64,000 nt of DNA, taken from contig OZ244866.1 of NCBI GenBank assembly GCA_965221185.1, forward strand, positions 2,232,001 through 2,296,000, given 5' to 3'. The translations under genes were made by a program, and so were the position numbers. Of this stretch, positions 57,689-64,000 are shown piece by piece. The stretch comes from Aldehydirespirator sp965221185 (GTDB lineage Bacteria > Actinomycetota > Acidimicrobiia > Acidimicrobiales > Aldehydirespiratoraceae). The notes beneath the pieces were generated by a model. It did no database searches and was not told the DNA's origin. It worked only from the letters and a program-made list of their open reading frames with translations. Position 1 is the stretch's first letter. The number at the start of each line of letters is the position of its first letter.

Positions 57689-57797
57689 GAGCGAGGCCGT
57701 GGCCCGAGCGGCCCGTGAGCGCAGCGAACAAGAGCGGGAAACGCAACCCCTCACTGCGAGGCGCTCGCCACCTATCCGCGCTCGCTCTTGAGTCGGA
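57689..57797 (+). repeat. Dispersed intergenic repeat, copy C
   Basis: 109 bases from GAGCGAGGCCGTGGCCCGAG to AGTCGGA, the closest match to copy A at 4402-4510. It occupies most of the 200-base gap between the ASL-like gene start and the ABC permease stop; no gene or clear promoter is seen in the rest. Confidence 0.75.
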
Positions 57798-57824
57798 TCG
57801 CATGAGGAAGGATTGCATGGGAGG

Positions 57825-58730
57825 TCACACCCCGCGATGATCGTCGGCCTGGGAGGCATGCCAGCGTAGGACCCGCTTCTCGACCGCGATGAGCAACAGC
57901 ACGAAGGCGACGCCGATGAAGGCCAGCACGAAGACGCTGCCCCAGAGCTGGTCGACGAGCAGCCGGGATTGGGCCACCCGGGCCGCGTTCCCCAGCCCGT
58001 CCTTGGAGTTGAAGAACTCGCCTACGACCGCTCCCACCAGCGCCAAGCCGACGCAGATCCGGCCCGCGGCGAACAGGTACGGCAGCGAGTGCGGGATTCG
58101 CAGCCGCCAGTAGATCTCCCAGCGGCTGGCGTTCACAGACCGCAGCAGCTCATGGGTCTCCTCGTCGATCGAGCGAAGCCCGACCAGCGCGTTGGCGACG
58201 AACGGAACCCAGGCGAACAGCATAGCCGTCAGGATCTTCGGCCAAGAGGAGAACCCGAACCACAGCAGGAAGATCGGCACCAGCACGGCCACGGGCGTCG
58301 ACTGCATGAGCACGATCACCGGCATGGTCGCTCGCTCGACGAACTGGGAGTGCGCCATCCACGTGGCCACGAAGAGGGCAGCGAAGAAGGCGATGAAGAA
58401 CCCCCAGAACGCCTCCTGCACCGTGACCCACCCGTTCTGCGCGTAGAAGCCGGGATTCTCGACCACATGGCGGACCACGTCTGAGGGAAGCGGCAGCGTG
58501 AGCGGCCGCAGGTTGCGGACCTGGACGTATATCTCCCAGCCCACGAAGAAGGCCGTCAGGCCGGCGAAGGGTGCGATCAACAGAACCGCCCGGCGCACGG
58601 GCCGGCGGGGCACGTCCGGCGGCAACTCCGCGATCGCGTCCTCAGCGACGCCGGGGCCGTCCGGGCTGCCCGGGCCTTTACCCGCGGCTGACCCGAGCGG
58701 CTCCTGCGAAGGGGGGACGCTACGGCCCAT
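57825..58730 (-). CDS. NitT/TauT-type ABC transporter permease
   Basis: 301 residues with six hydrophobic segments. The permease coupling loop is ELLRSVNASRWEIYWRLRIP followed by HSLPYLFAAGRICVGLALVG. LTLPLPSDVVRHVVENPGFY is the typical N-terminal stretch. ATG 58730 overlaps the ATPase TGA (TGATG); longer frames have no homology. It imports the ligand bound by the lipoprotein at 60982-62232. Confidence 0.92.
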   Translation of the reverse strand: MGRSVPPSQEPLGSAAGKGPGSPDGPGVAEDAIAELPPDVPRRPVRRAVLLIAPFAGLTAFFVGWEIYVQVRNLRPLTLPLPSDVVRHVVENPGFYAQNGWVTVQEAFWGFFIAFFAALFVATWMAHSQFVERATMPVIVLMQSTPVAVLVPIFLLWFGFSSWPKILTAMLFAWVPFVANALVGLRSIDEETHELLRSVNASRWEIYWRLRIPHSLPYLFAAGRICVGLALVGAVVGEFFNSKDGLGNAARVAQSRLLVDQLWGSVFVLAFIGVAFVLLLIAVEKRVLRWHASQADDHRGV

Positions 58731-59521
58731 CAGTTCGACCAGCCCTGCCTGAGCGCGGCCCGGACCTCGGCCAGGACGTGGTGATAGTCGTCGCTGTCCT
58801 CCACGTTGGCGTGGCGCGGCCTCACCAGCGGGACATCGACAACCTTGGTGATGCGCCCCGGCCTGGACCCCAGCACAGCCACGCGGTCCGAGAGCACCAC
58901 CGCCTCGGGGATCGAATGGGTCACGAACAGCACAGTGCTGCCGACCCGCTCCCACAGGTCGAGCAGCAGATACCGCATGTCGGCCCGGGTGATCTCGTCG
59001 AGGGCCGAGAACGGCTCGTCCATCAACAGCACGGGCGCGCCTAGAGCGAAGGCCCGGGCGATGCTCACCCGCTGCTGCAAGCCTCCGCTCAGCTCCCGGG
59101 GAAGCGAGTCCAGGAAGGGCGTCAGCCCGATCTCGTCGAGCATCCCGAGTTGGTCCTCGGCGGACATGCCGGGATTGTCAATCCGGCGGTTGACGTCGGA
59201 TAGCAGCGACACATTCCTCCGCACCGTCCGCCACGGCAGCAGGGCCGGGTGCTGAGGCACGAAGCCGTAGCGCTTCTGCTGGCGGGCCTCGGCCGGCGAC
59301 TGGCGGTTGACGACCACCGTGCCGCGGTCAGGTTCTAGGAGCCCCCCGGCCAGGCGCAGCATGGTGGACTTGCCGCAGCCGGAGGGCCCGATGAGGCTGA
59401 CGAACTCCGACTGGCGCACGTCCAGACTCACTCTCGACAGGGCATGGACGAGCCGGTCCTTGCGTCTGAACCACTTCGACACCGCCTCGAAGCTGACGGC
59501 CGGGGCGGTCACCACATGCAC
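58730..59521 (-). CDS. NitT/TauT-type ABC transporter ATPase
   Basis: 263 residues, all ABC motifs: Walker A GPSGCGKST, Q-loop FVPQHPALLPWRTVRRN, signature ELSGGLQQRVSIARAF, Walker B VLLMDEPFSALDE and H-loop FVTHS. It begins with GTG inside the end of the SDR gene (13-base overlap). It partners the permease directly downstream. Confidence 0.93.
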   Translation of the reverse strand: MHVVTAPAVSFEAVSKWFRRKDRLVHALSRVSLDVRQSEFVSLIGPSGCGKSTMLRLAGGLLEPDRGTVVVNRQSPAEARQQKRYGFVPQHPALLPWRTVRRNVSLLSDVNRRIDNPGMSAEDQLGMLDEIGLTPFLDSLPRELSGGLQQRVSIARAFALGAPVLLMDEPFSALDEITRADMRYLLLDLWERVGSTVLFVTHSIPEAVVLSDRVAVLGSRPGRITKVVDVPLVRPRHANVEDSDDYHHVLAEVRAALRQGWSN

Positions 59522-60246
59522 ATCCCACCGGTCACGTTGATGGCCTGACCCGTCATGTAGCTCCCGTCGTCTGAAGCCAGGAAGGCGACCGCGGAGGCTA
59601 CGTCGCCGGGATCGCCCAGCCGACCGAGCGGGCTCTTCGCCGTCCAGGCCGCGATCTGGTCAGCGGTGCGGGTGCCCGCGCCCATCTCTGTGAGGACATA
59701 GCCGGGGCAGACCGCGTTCACCGTCACGCCGTGGGGGCCCAGCTCCATGGCCGCGATCCGGCTGAGCGCTACCACCGCCGCCTTGGACGCCGCGTAGGCC
59801 GCCTCTCCCGGCGTGCCCAGCTTGGCTGCCATCGACGCCACGTTCACGATCCGTCCGCCGGCGCCGGCCGCGACCATGGCCGGCGCCAGCGCCTGGATGA
59901 TCACCACCATGGAGCGCACGTTGACCGCTTGCACGCGATCCCACTCCTCGAGCGTCATCTCCAGCAGCGGCGTCTTGGAGAACACGCCCGCGTTGTTCAC
60001 CACCAGCCAATAGGGCCCGTCCTCAGCGCCTGCTGACAGCGCTCGCCTGGTCTGGGCTGCGTCGGCCAGGTCGACAACGAGGCTGGCGGCTCCCAGGTCG
60101 CGGGCAACATCCTCGACGGCGGGGTCGACGTCGAGCAGAGCGGCCTGCATGCCCTCTTCGATCAGCCGCTGCGCTATCCGGCGACCGATCCCCCTCGCCG
60201 CGCCGGTGACGAGGCAGCGGCGCCCCCGGAGTCCCTGCCTCGTCAT
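59509..60246 (-). CDS. Short-chain dehydrogenase/reductase
   Basis: 245 residues, classical SDR: TGAARGIG cofactor motif (residues 15-22), NNAGVF, the Ser-Tyr-Lys triad in ASMAAKLG/AAYAASKAA, and GYVLTEMGAG. It ends in GDDGSYMTGQAINVTGG-type residues (SDDGSYMTGQAINVTGG). It is nested between riboflavin synthase and the ABC ATPase in one operon. Substrate unknown. Confidence 0.9.
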   Translation of the reverse strand: MTRQGLRGRRCLVTGAARGIGRRIAQRLIEEGMQAALLDVDPAVEDVARDLGAASLVVDLADAAQTRRALSAGAEDGPYWLVVNNAGVFSKTPLLEMTLEEWDRVQAVNVRSMVVIIQALAPAMVAAGAGGRIVNVASMAAKLGTPGEAAYAASKAAVVALSRIAAMELGPHGVTVNAVCPGYVLTEMGAGTRTADQIAAWTAKSPLGRLGDPGDVASAVAFLASDDGSYMTGQAINVTGGMCMW

Positions 60247-60269
60247 GCGGAGGTCGGAATCCTCGACTG

Positions 60270-60917
60270 TTACGCGACCGGATCAGAGCCGAGGACCTGA
60301 GCCCGAAAGCCAGGGTCGCTGAGCAGATCCTTCACGGTGTGGACGATGGCCTGGGTGTGGGCGTCGATCTCGATGTTGACCGAGTCGCCGACGCTCACCC
60401 GGCCAAGCGTCGTGCGCTCCAGCGTCTCGGGGATCAAGCTGACCGCGATCCGATGACCGTCGCGGTCCACCCCCGAGATCGTGAGGCTGGCACCGTCGAG
60501 CGCGACCCACCCCTTCCACAGCAGGTAACCCATGAGCGACGCATCGACGTCGAACCACATGGTGCGGTTGTCGCCCTCCGCGATGATCTCGCCCACCGTG
60601 GCCGTCCCCGACACATGGCCGGACAGGACATGCCCTCCGAGTTCGTCCCCGAAGCGCAGCGAACGCTCGATGTTGACGGGGTCGCCGGCCGACAGCGAAC
60701 CGAGGTTCGTGAGATGCATCGTCTCTGCGATCACATCGAATCGCACCCGCGAGCCGTCCATACCCGAGACGGTCAGGCACGTCCCGTTGTTGGCCACGCT
60801 CGCGCCGGCCTGCAGTCCCTCAGCATGGGACCCCAGGTCGACGGTTAGACGGCAAATCCCCTCAGCCGTCTCGACGTCGACTACCTGGCCCATCCCCTGG
60901 ACGATCCCGGTGAACAT
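60270..60917 (-). CDS. ribE: Riboflavin synthase, alpha chain
   Basis: 215 residues, two lumazine-binding repeats. MFTGIVQGMGQVVDV is the invariant N-terminus; repeat 1 has SVANNGTCLTVSGM and GDPVNIERSLRFGDELGGH; repeat 2 has VALDGASLTISGV and VGDSVNIEID. It converts dimethylribityllumazine to riboflavin. It is not in a rib operon: it lies between an ABC binding protein and an SDR gene. No FMN riboswitch is seen upstream. Confidence 0.94.
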   Translation of the reverse strand: MFTGIVQGMGQVVDVETAEGICRLTVDLGSHAEGLQAGASVANNGTCLTVSGMDGSRVRFDVIAETMHLTNLGSLSAGDPVNIERSLRFGDELGGHVLSGHVSGTATVGEIIAEGDNRTMWFDVDASLMGYLLWKGWVALDGASLTISGVDRDGHRIAVSLIPETLERTTLGRVSVGDSVNIEIDAHTQAIVHTVKDLLSDPGFRAQVLGSDPVA

Positions 60918-60981
60918 GCCGTGCGCCCCCGCTGGTCGGTGCGGCTGTGCCGATCAGTGATCCTGATCCGGTTCGAGTGTG

Positions 60982-62232
60982 TCAGGGTCCCGGCCAGATC
61001 AGCGTGGTCCCGTCGTAGACGCCTGCGGCTATGTCCGCGTTCACCATGGACTGCCAGTCGGGCGTCGACTCGAACACTCCGGCCTTCACCAAGGCGTCGA
61101 TCTCGGCTCCGAAGAGGTCGAGATCGGGGATTCCCACGCCGACGCCGGCCGGGGCCAGCTCGGCGATGAGAGCGGACTCGACGCCCCAGCGGTAGCGCTC
61201 CGCCGCCATGGCGAAGTACAGCGGGTTGCCGGCCGCGTCGATCAGCTCGAACGCATTCTCCACGGCGACGTCCGGGTTCGCGGCCGCGAATTCTTGAGCG
61301 CGGATCAGGGCGCGCACCACGTCGGCCACCAGGCCGGGGTTGTCCTCGATCATCGACTGCGTCGTGAACGTCACGCCGAAGCTGGACGGCACGTCGAAGT
61401 CCAGCGGATCGAGCATGGTGAACGGCACGCCGCTGTTGGTAAGCGTGTTGGGCTCGTTGGACTTGTACACCGGCAGGGCGTCGATGCCCAGATCGAGGTG
61501 CGCCACCGGATCGAAGCCGTCGAGCAGGATCTCCTCGAAGCAGGTCCGATCGATGCCTGACAACGCGACCGAAGCCTGCAGCGAGTACGGCAGGTCGCCC
61601 TTGATGCCTATGAGGCTGCCGCACAGCCCGGCGAAGTCCTCGATACCGCTGCCCTCGGGCAGCACGATGGCCTCTATCGCGGTGCGACCCCAGTGGAGCA
61701 GGCCCACGAGGTCGCCCTCTCCGGCGACGTTGTTGGCCACCAACTCGGCGAACGATCCGGATGCACCGAACTGGGCCTGGCCCTCGATTACCAGCGCGCC
61801 GTTGGAGGGAGCGAACCCGGGCTGGATCTCGAAGTCGATGCAGAGCTCCTCGAAGTACCCCTGGGCGTCGGCGACGATGGCGTCGATGATCCCGGCCGCG
61901 GCCGCGAAGTCGAACCCGGTCACGAAGGTCATCTTGCCGGCATCGCGGTTGGCCTCGCAGCGCGCCGCAGCCGCATCGGGCTCAGGCTCAGGGGCCGGCT
62001 CAGGCTCAGGCTCCGGCTCAGGGGCCGGCTCAGGCTCCGGCTCCGCGGCCGGCTCAGGCTCGGGCTCCGCGGCCGGCGCAGGCTCCACAGCTGGCGCAGG
62101 CTCAGCAGCCGGCGCAGGCTCAGGCGTTGCCGCGTCTTCGTCGTCGCCGCCGCACGCAGCCGCCACCAGCGCCATCACGAGCAGCGCCGACAACATGCGC
62201 GGTAGCCGTCGGTTCGAACTGTGGTGCTTCAT
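60982..62232 (-). CDS. NMT1/TauA-type substrate-binding lipoprotein with Glu-Pro linker
   Basis: 416 residues from ATG 62232 (Shine-Dalgarno AGGAGG). Lipobox ALVAAAC, Cys27. Residues 37-86 are a linker of Glu, Pro and Ala (PEPEPAAEPEPEPAPEPEPE). The binding domain then has KMTFVTGFDFAAAAGIIDAI, VIEGQAQFGASGSFAEL and VVRALIRAQEFAAANPDVAV, typical of NMT1/THI5-like proteins. The ligand could be a pyrimidine, a riboflavin-type molecule or another small organic compound. Confidence 0.87.
   Translation of the reverse strand: MKHHSSNRRLPRMLSALLVMALVAAACGGDDEDAATPEPAPAAEPAPAVEPAPAAEPEPEPAAEPEPEPAPEPEPEPEPAPEPEPDAAAARCEANRDAGKMTFVTGFDFAAAAGIIDAIVADAQGYFEELCIDFEIQPGFAPSNGALVIEGQAQFGASGSFAELVANNVAGEGDLVGLLHWGRTAIEAIVLPEGSGIEDFAGLCGSLIGIKGDLPYSLQASVALSGIDRTCFEEILLDGFDPVAHLDLGIDALPVYKSNEPNTLTNSGVPFTMLDPLDFDVPSSFGVTFTTQSMIEDNPGLVADVVRALIRAQEFAAANPDVAVENAFELIDAAGNPLYFAMAAERYRWGVESALIAELAPAGVGVGIPDLDLFGAEIDALVKAGVFESTPDWQSMVNADIAAGVYDGTTLIWPGP
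61975..62124. repeat. Low-complexity Glu-Pro coding repeat
   Basis: Reiterated GGCTCAGGCTCCGGCTCAGG-like hexamer and 12-mer units coding alternating Glu-Pro with Ala-Pro. It is the spacer of the lipoprotein; copy number is likely variable. Confidence 0.75.
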
Positions 62233-62369
62233 CTCGCCCTCCTCGAATTTGAAGACCTCCGCCAGGCCACCTCTCGGCGGATCCGGCTCCGGGCGCAGTC
62301 TGCCAGCGTCGATGGGCCGATGCCAAAGGCGACGCCCCTCGGACCGGTCGAACGCGTTCGGCGCATGTT

Positions 62370-63719
62370 CTAAGACCAGTAGTCCGTTTCGCCCATCCTC
62401 CGCTCTGTGGCTGCGGCGACGACCGCGTCGACCATGGCGGTTGCGGCACCCGTCGCGGGCCGGTCGAGCCCCTCCAGCTCGGTCGGTGTGGCGACGCCCT
62501 CGAGGATCTCTGCGAGAGTGCGACCGCTCTGGCGGGCCAAGCGGTACGCGTGCTGCAGTTCGTCGTTGGCCCGGTGCTTGCCCAGCCGGGCCGATAGGCG
62601 CTTCAGCAGCTCCTGTGATCCGAAGTCGCCCGTCTCCGCCAGGTTGGCCGCCATCGCCCCGGCGTCCACCTCGATGCCCGCGGCGAGGCCGCGGGCCAGG
62701 CTGAGCTGGGCCAGCAGGTAGTGGCACAGCTCGGGCAGCAGCACCCATTCGGTCTTCCAGGTCCGGCCGTCGCGCTCGTGGTCGCCGACCATGGTCTCGA
62801 TGAGCACGCCGGCGGCCGAGCGCACCAGCCTGGCCAGCGTCACCATCTGCTCGCTGCGCTCGGGGTTGCGCTTGTGGGGCATCGTGAAGCTGCCGACGGT
62901 GCCCCCTGATGCGGCCTCGGCCGCTTCGCCGATCTCGCGCCGCTGGAGGTTGTACACCTCGTTGGCCATGCGGGCCATCGTGGCCGAGGCCATGGCTGCA
63001 TTGCTGCCGAACTCGGCTATGCGATCGCGTGCGGTGAGCCAGGAGATGGCCGGCTCGCCTAGGCCGAGGCGACTGCAGAATGCTCGGCGCAGTTCGGGAC
63101 CGAACTCGCCGTAGAAGCCCAGCACTCCCACCGCGCCGGCCAGCTGCCCCACCGCAAGGCGGGGACGGCTCTGGCGCCAGCGCTCCAAGTTCCGGGCAGT
63201 CTCGTCGGCCCAGGTCGCCGCCTTGAAGCCGAAGGTCACCGGAGCGCCCGGCTGTCCGTGGGTGCGGCCCAGCATGGGCGTGTCGCGGTGGCGCACGGCC
63301 AGCTCAAGCAGTGCGCCCTCCACGGCGCGCAGGTCGCGCCACACGATTTCTGCAACGGCGCGCATCTCCAGCGCGGCGGCCGTGTCGGAGACGTCCTGCA
63401 CGGTGGCGCCGTAGTAGACGTGCTCGCGGGCGTGCTCAGGCAGCTGGGCCTGCAGCTCGCGCACCAGCCCCATGGCGGAGTGCGAGGTCCGCCGGGTCTC
63501 GGCGCCCACCGCGTCGGGGTCCAGGCTGGCCGCGTCGAGGCCGTCTATGGCCCGAGCCGAAGCCTCAGGGATGATCCCAAGGTCGGCCTGGGCGACGGCG
63601 AGCGCCTTGAGCACGTGCACCCAGCGGGCCAGGCGGGCCCGCTCCGCGAACAGGGCCAACGACTCCGGGGTCGACCAGCCGTGGCCGTAGACGGCCGAGT
63701 CGATCAGGTGCGCGTCCAC
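62370..63719 (-). CDS. Adenylosuccinate lyase / carboxymuconate cycloisomerase-like protein
   Basis: 449 residues from GTG 63719. Fumarase/aspartase superfamily: SHSAMGLVREL, REHVYYGATVQDVSDTA, MLGRTHGQPGAPVTFGFK and the signature GTVGSFTMPHKRNPERSEQ. It is closest in style to PurB/CMLE-type lyases but has no purine or protocatechuate neighbours. It overlaps the gene at the window edge by 16 bases. It precedes the NMT1-type binding protein, which may feed its substrate. Confidence 0.82.
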   Translation of the reverse strand: MDAHLIDSAVYGHGWSTPESLALFAERARLARWVHVLKALAVAQADLGIIPEASARAIDGLDAASLDPDAVGAETRRTSHSAMGLVRELQAQLPEHAREHVYYGATVQDVSDTAAALEMRAVAEIVWRDLRAVEGALLELAVRHRDTPMLGRTHGQPGAPVTFGFKAATWADETARNLERWRQSRPRLAVGQLAGAVGVLGFYGEFGPELRRAFCSRLGLGEPAISWLTARDRIAEFGSNAAMASATMARMANEVYNLQRREIGEAAEAASGGTVGSFTMPHKRNPERSEQMVTLARLVRSAAGVLIETMVGDHERDGRTWKTEWVLLPELCHYLLAQLSLARGLAAGIEVDAGAMAANLAETGDFGSQELLKRLSARLGKHRANDELQHAYRLARQSGRTLAEILEGVATPTELEGLDRPATGAATAMVDAVVAAATERRMGETDYWS

Positions 63720-64000
63720 TTGCCGTCCTCGGAGCCGGCCAGCAGCCGCAGGGCGCGGCGCACCTCGTCGAGGGTGGCGCCCCAAGACACCATCACCGTG
63801 TTGTCGCGCCGTTCCAGACCCTCCTCAAGCATGCAGCAGCGGCTCAGCACCAGCCCGGCGGTGACGGCGACGGCGGCACCGCCCGGTCGCTCAGCGTCCA
63901 TTAGCCGGCGGGGGCACCAGTCGATCGTGCGGGCCGCCTCCTCACCGTAGAACCAGCGGTGGATCTGCTGGGAGCGCTCGCAGCCGAGCAGGGTCGAGCC
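63704..64000 (-). CDS. C-terminal part of an unidentified protein (start beyond window)
   Basis: 98 codons are visible to the right edge, ending at TGA 63704. GCERSQQIHRWFYGEEAART, IDWCPRRLMDAERPGGAAVA, RCCMLEEGLERRDNTVMVSW and TLDEVRRALRLLAGSEDGKW are seen. I do not recognise the family. The 16-base overlap with the lyase gene suggests the same operon. Confidence 0.6.
   Translation of the reverse strand, partial: GSTLLGCERSQQIHRWFYGEEAARTIDWCPRRLMDAERPGGAAVAVTAGLVLSRCCMLEEGLERRDNTVMVSWGATLDEVRRALRLLAGSEDGKWTRT

Noticed and set aside
60918..60981. FMN riboswitch before ribE
   Set aside because: The gap is 64 bases and lacks the RFN core; none is seen upstream of the binding protein (62233-62369) either.

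Overview
This is a G+C-rich, densely packed bacterial chromosome segment with many ATGA or TGATG stop/start overlaps, some GTG starts, and Co-type nitrile hydratase, MSMEG_05xx-family and liv/CaiB/P450 gene sets. The content suggests an actinobacterium, possibly an uncultured Acidimicrobiia-like heterotroph living on methylated amines, amides and nitriles. This placement is an inference; there is no rRNA, and I saw no tRNA, integrase, transposase or CRISPR array in the window.

Region 1 (1-20 kb) is a one-carbon block. A selenocysteine-type formate dehydrogenase (in-frame TGA at 1307-1309 followed by a SECIS-like hairpin) lies downstream of a BKACE (DUF849) gene. Then come proS, an IclR regulator, an FAD/folate dehydrogenase of the dimethylglycine/sarcosine type with its ETF pair, a divergent fhs-metF pair, rmuC, a class II aldolase, folD, and divergent serA-DUF1015. 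Together DMGDH, FolD, Fhs and formate dehydrogenase can oxidise N-methyl groups to CO2 through tetrahydrofolate. The same 17-bp palindrome (GTTCCG-N5-CGGAAC) sits in both divergent promoters of this block.

Region 2 (20-25.7 kb) holds amine or amide enzymes: a class III aminotransferase, a PuuB-like oxidase, a C45 Ntn-hydrolase, a GNAT and a Panacea-domain protein. It also has a metallo-beta-lactamase remnant and a pair of hairpin repeats.

Region 3 (25.8-43.3 kb, all minus strand) looks like one 15-gene transport and catabolic operon: livK-livF-livH-livMG(fused)-gntR-ACAD-ADH-GS-like-P450-ferredoxin-ALDH-P450-TTC38-ACAD-CaiB. It appears designed to import, oxidise, ligate to glutamate and/or CoA, and dehydrogenate one unknown compound.

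Region 4 (43.4-46.7 kb) is mostly housekeeping: thrH, a VOC protein, fetB, an Nfu_N-like protein and rnhB.

Region 5 (46.8-56.1 kb) is a nitrile/nitrogen cluster. It combines a Co-type nitrile hydratase (beta, alpha, His-tailed accessory protein), an AmiS/UreI channel and three members of the 'nitrogen-starvation' Nit1C set (radical SAM MSMEG_0568, GNAT MSMEG_0567, MSMEG_0572/Sll0783). It also has a DUF1116 (AllG-like) protein, a CoA-disulfide-reductase-like flavoenzyme, OsmC and an XRE-cupin regulator. No nitrilase is present. Four promoters in this cluster share a TTGCGA-centred element.

Region 6 (56.1-64 kb) carries an NMT1/TauT-type ABC transporter with riboflavin synthase and an SDR in the same operon, flanked by two fumarase/aspartase-superfamily lyases. 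A roughly 109-bp intergenic repeat family is dispersed through the window (4.4, 46.7 and 57.7 kb, plus a partial copy at 5.3 kb).
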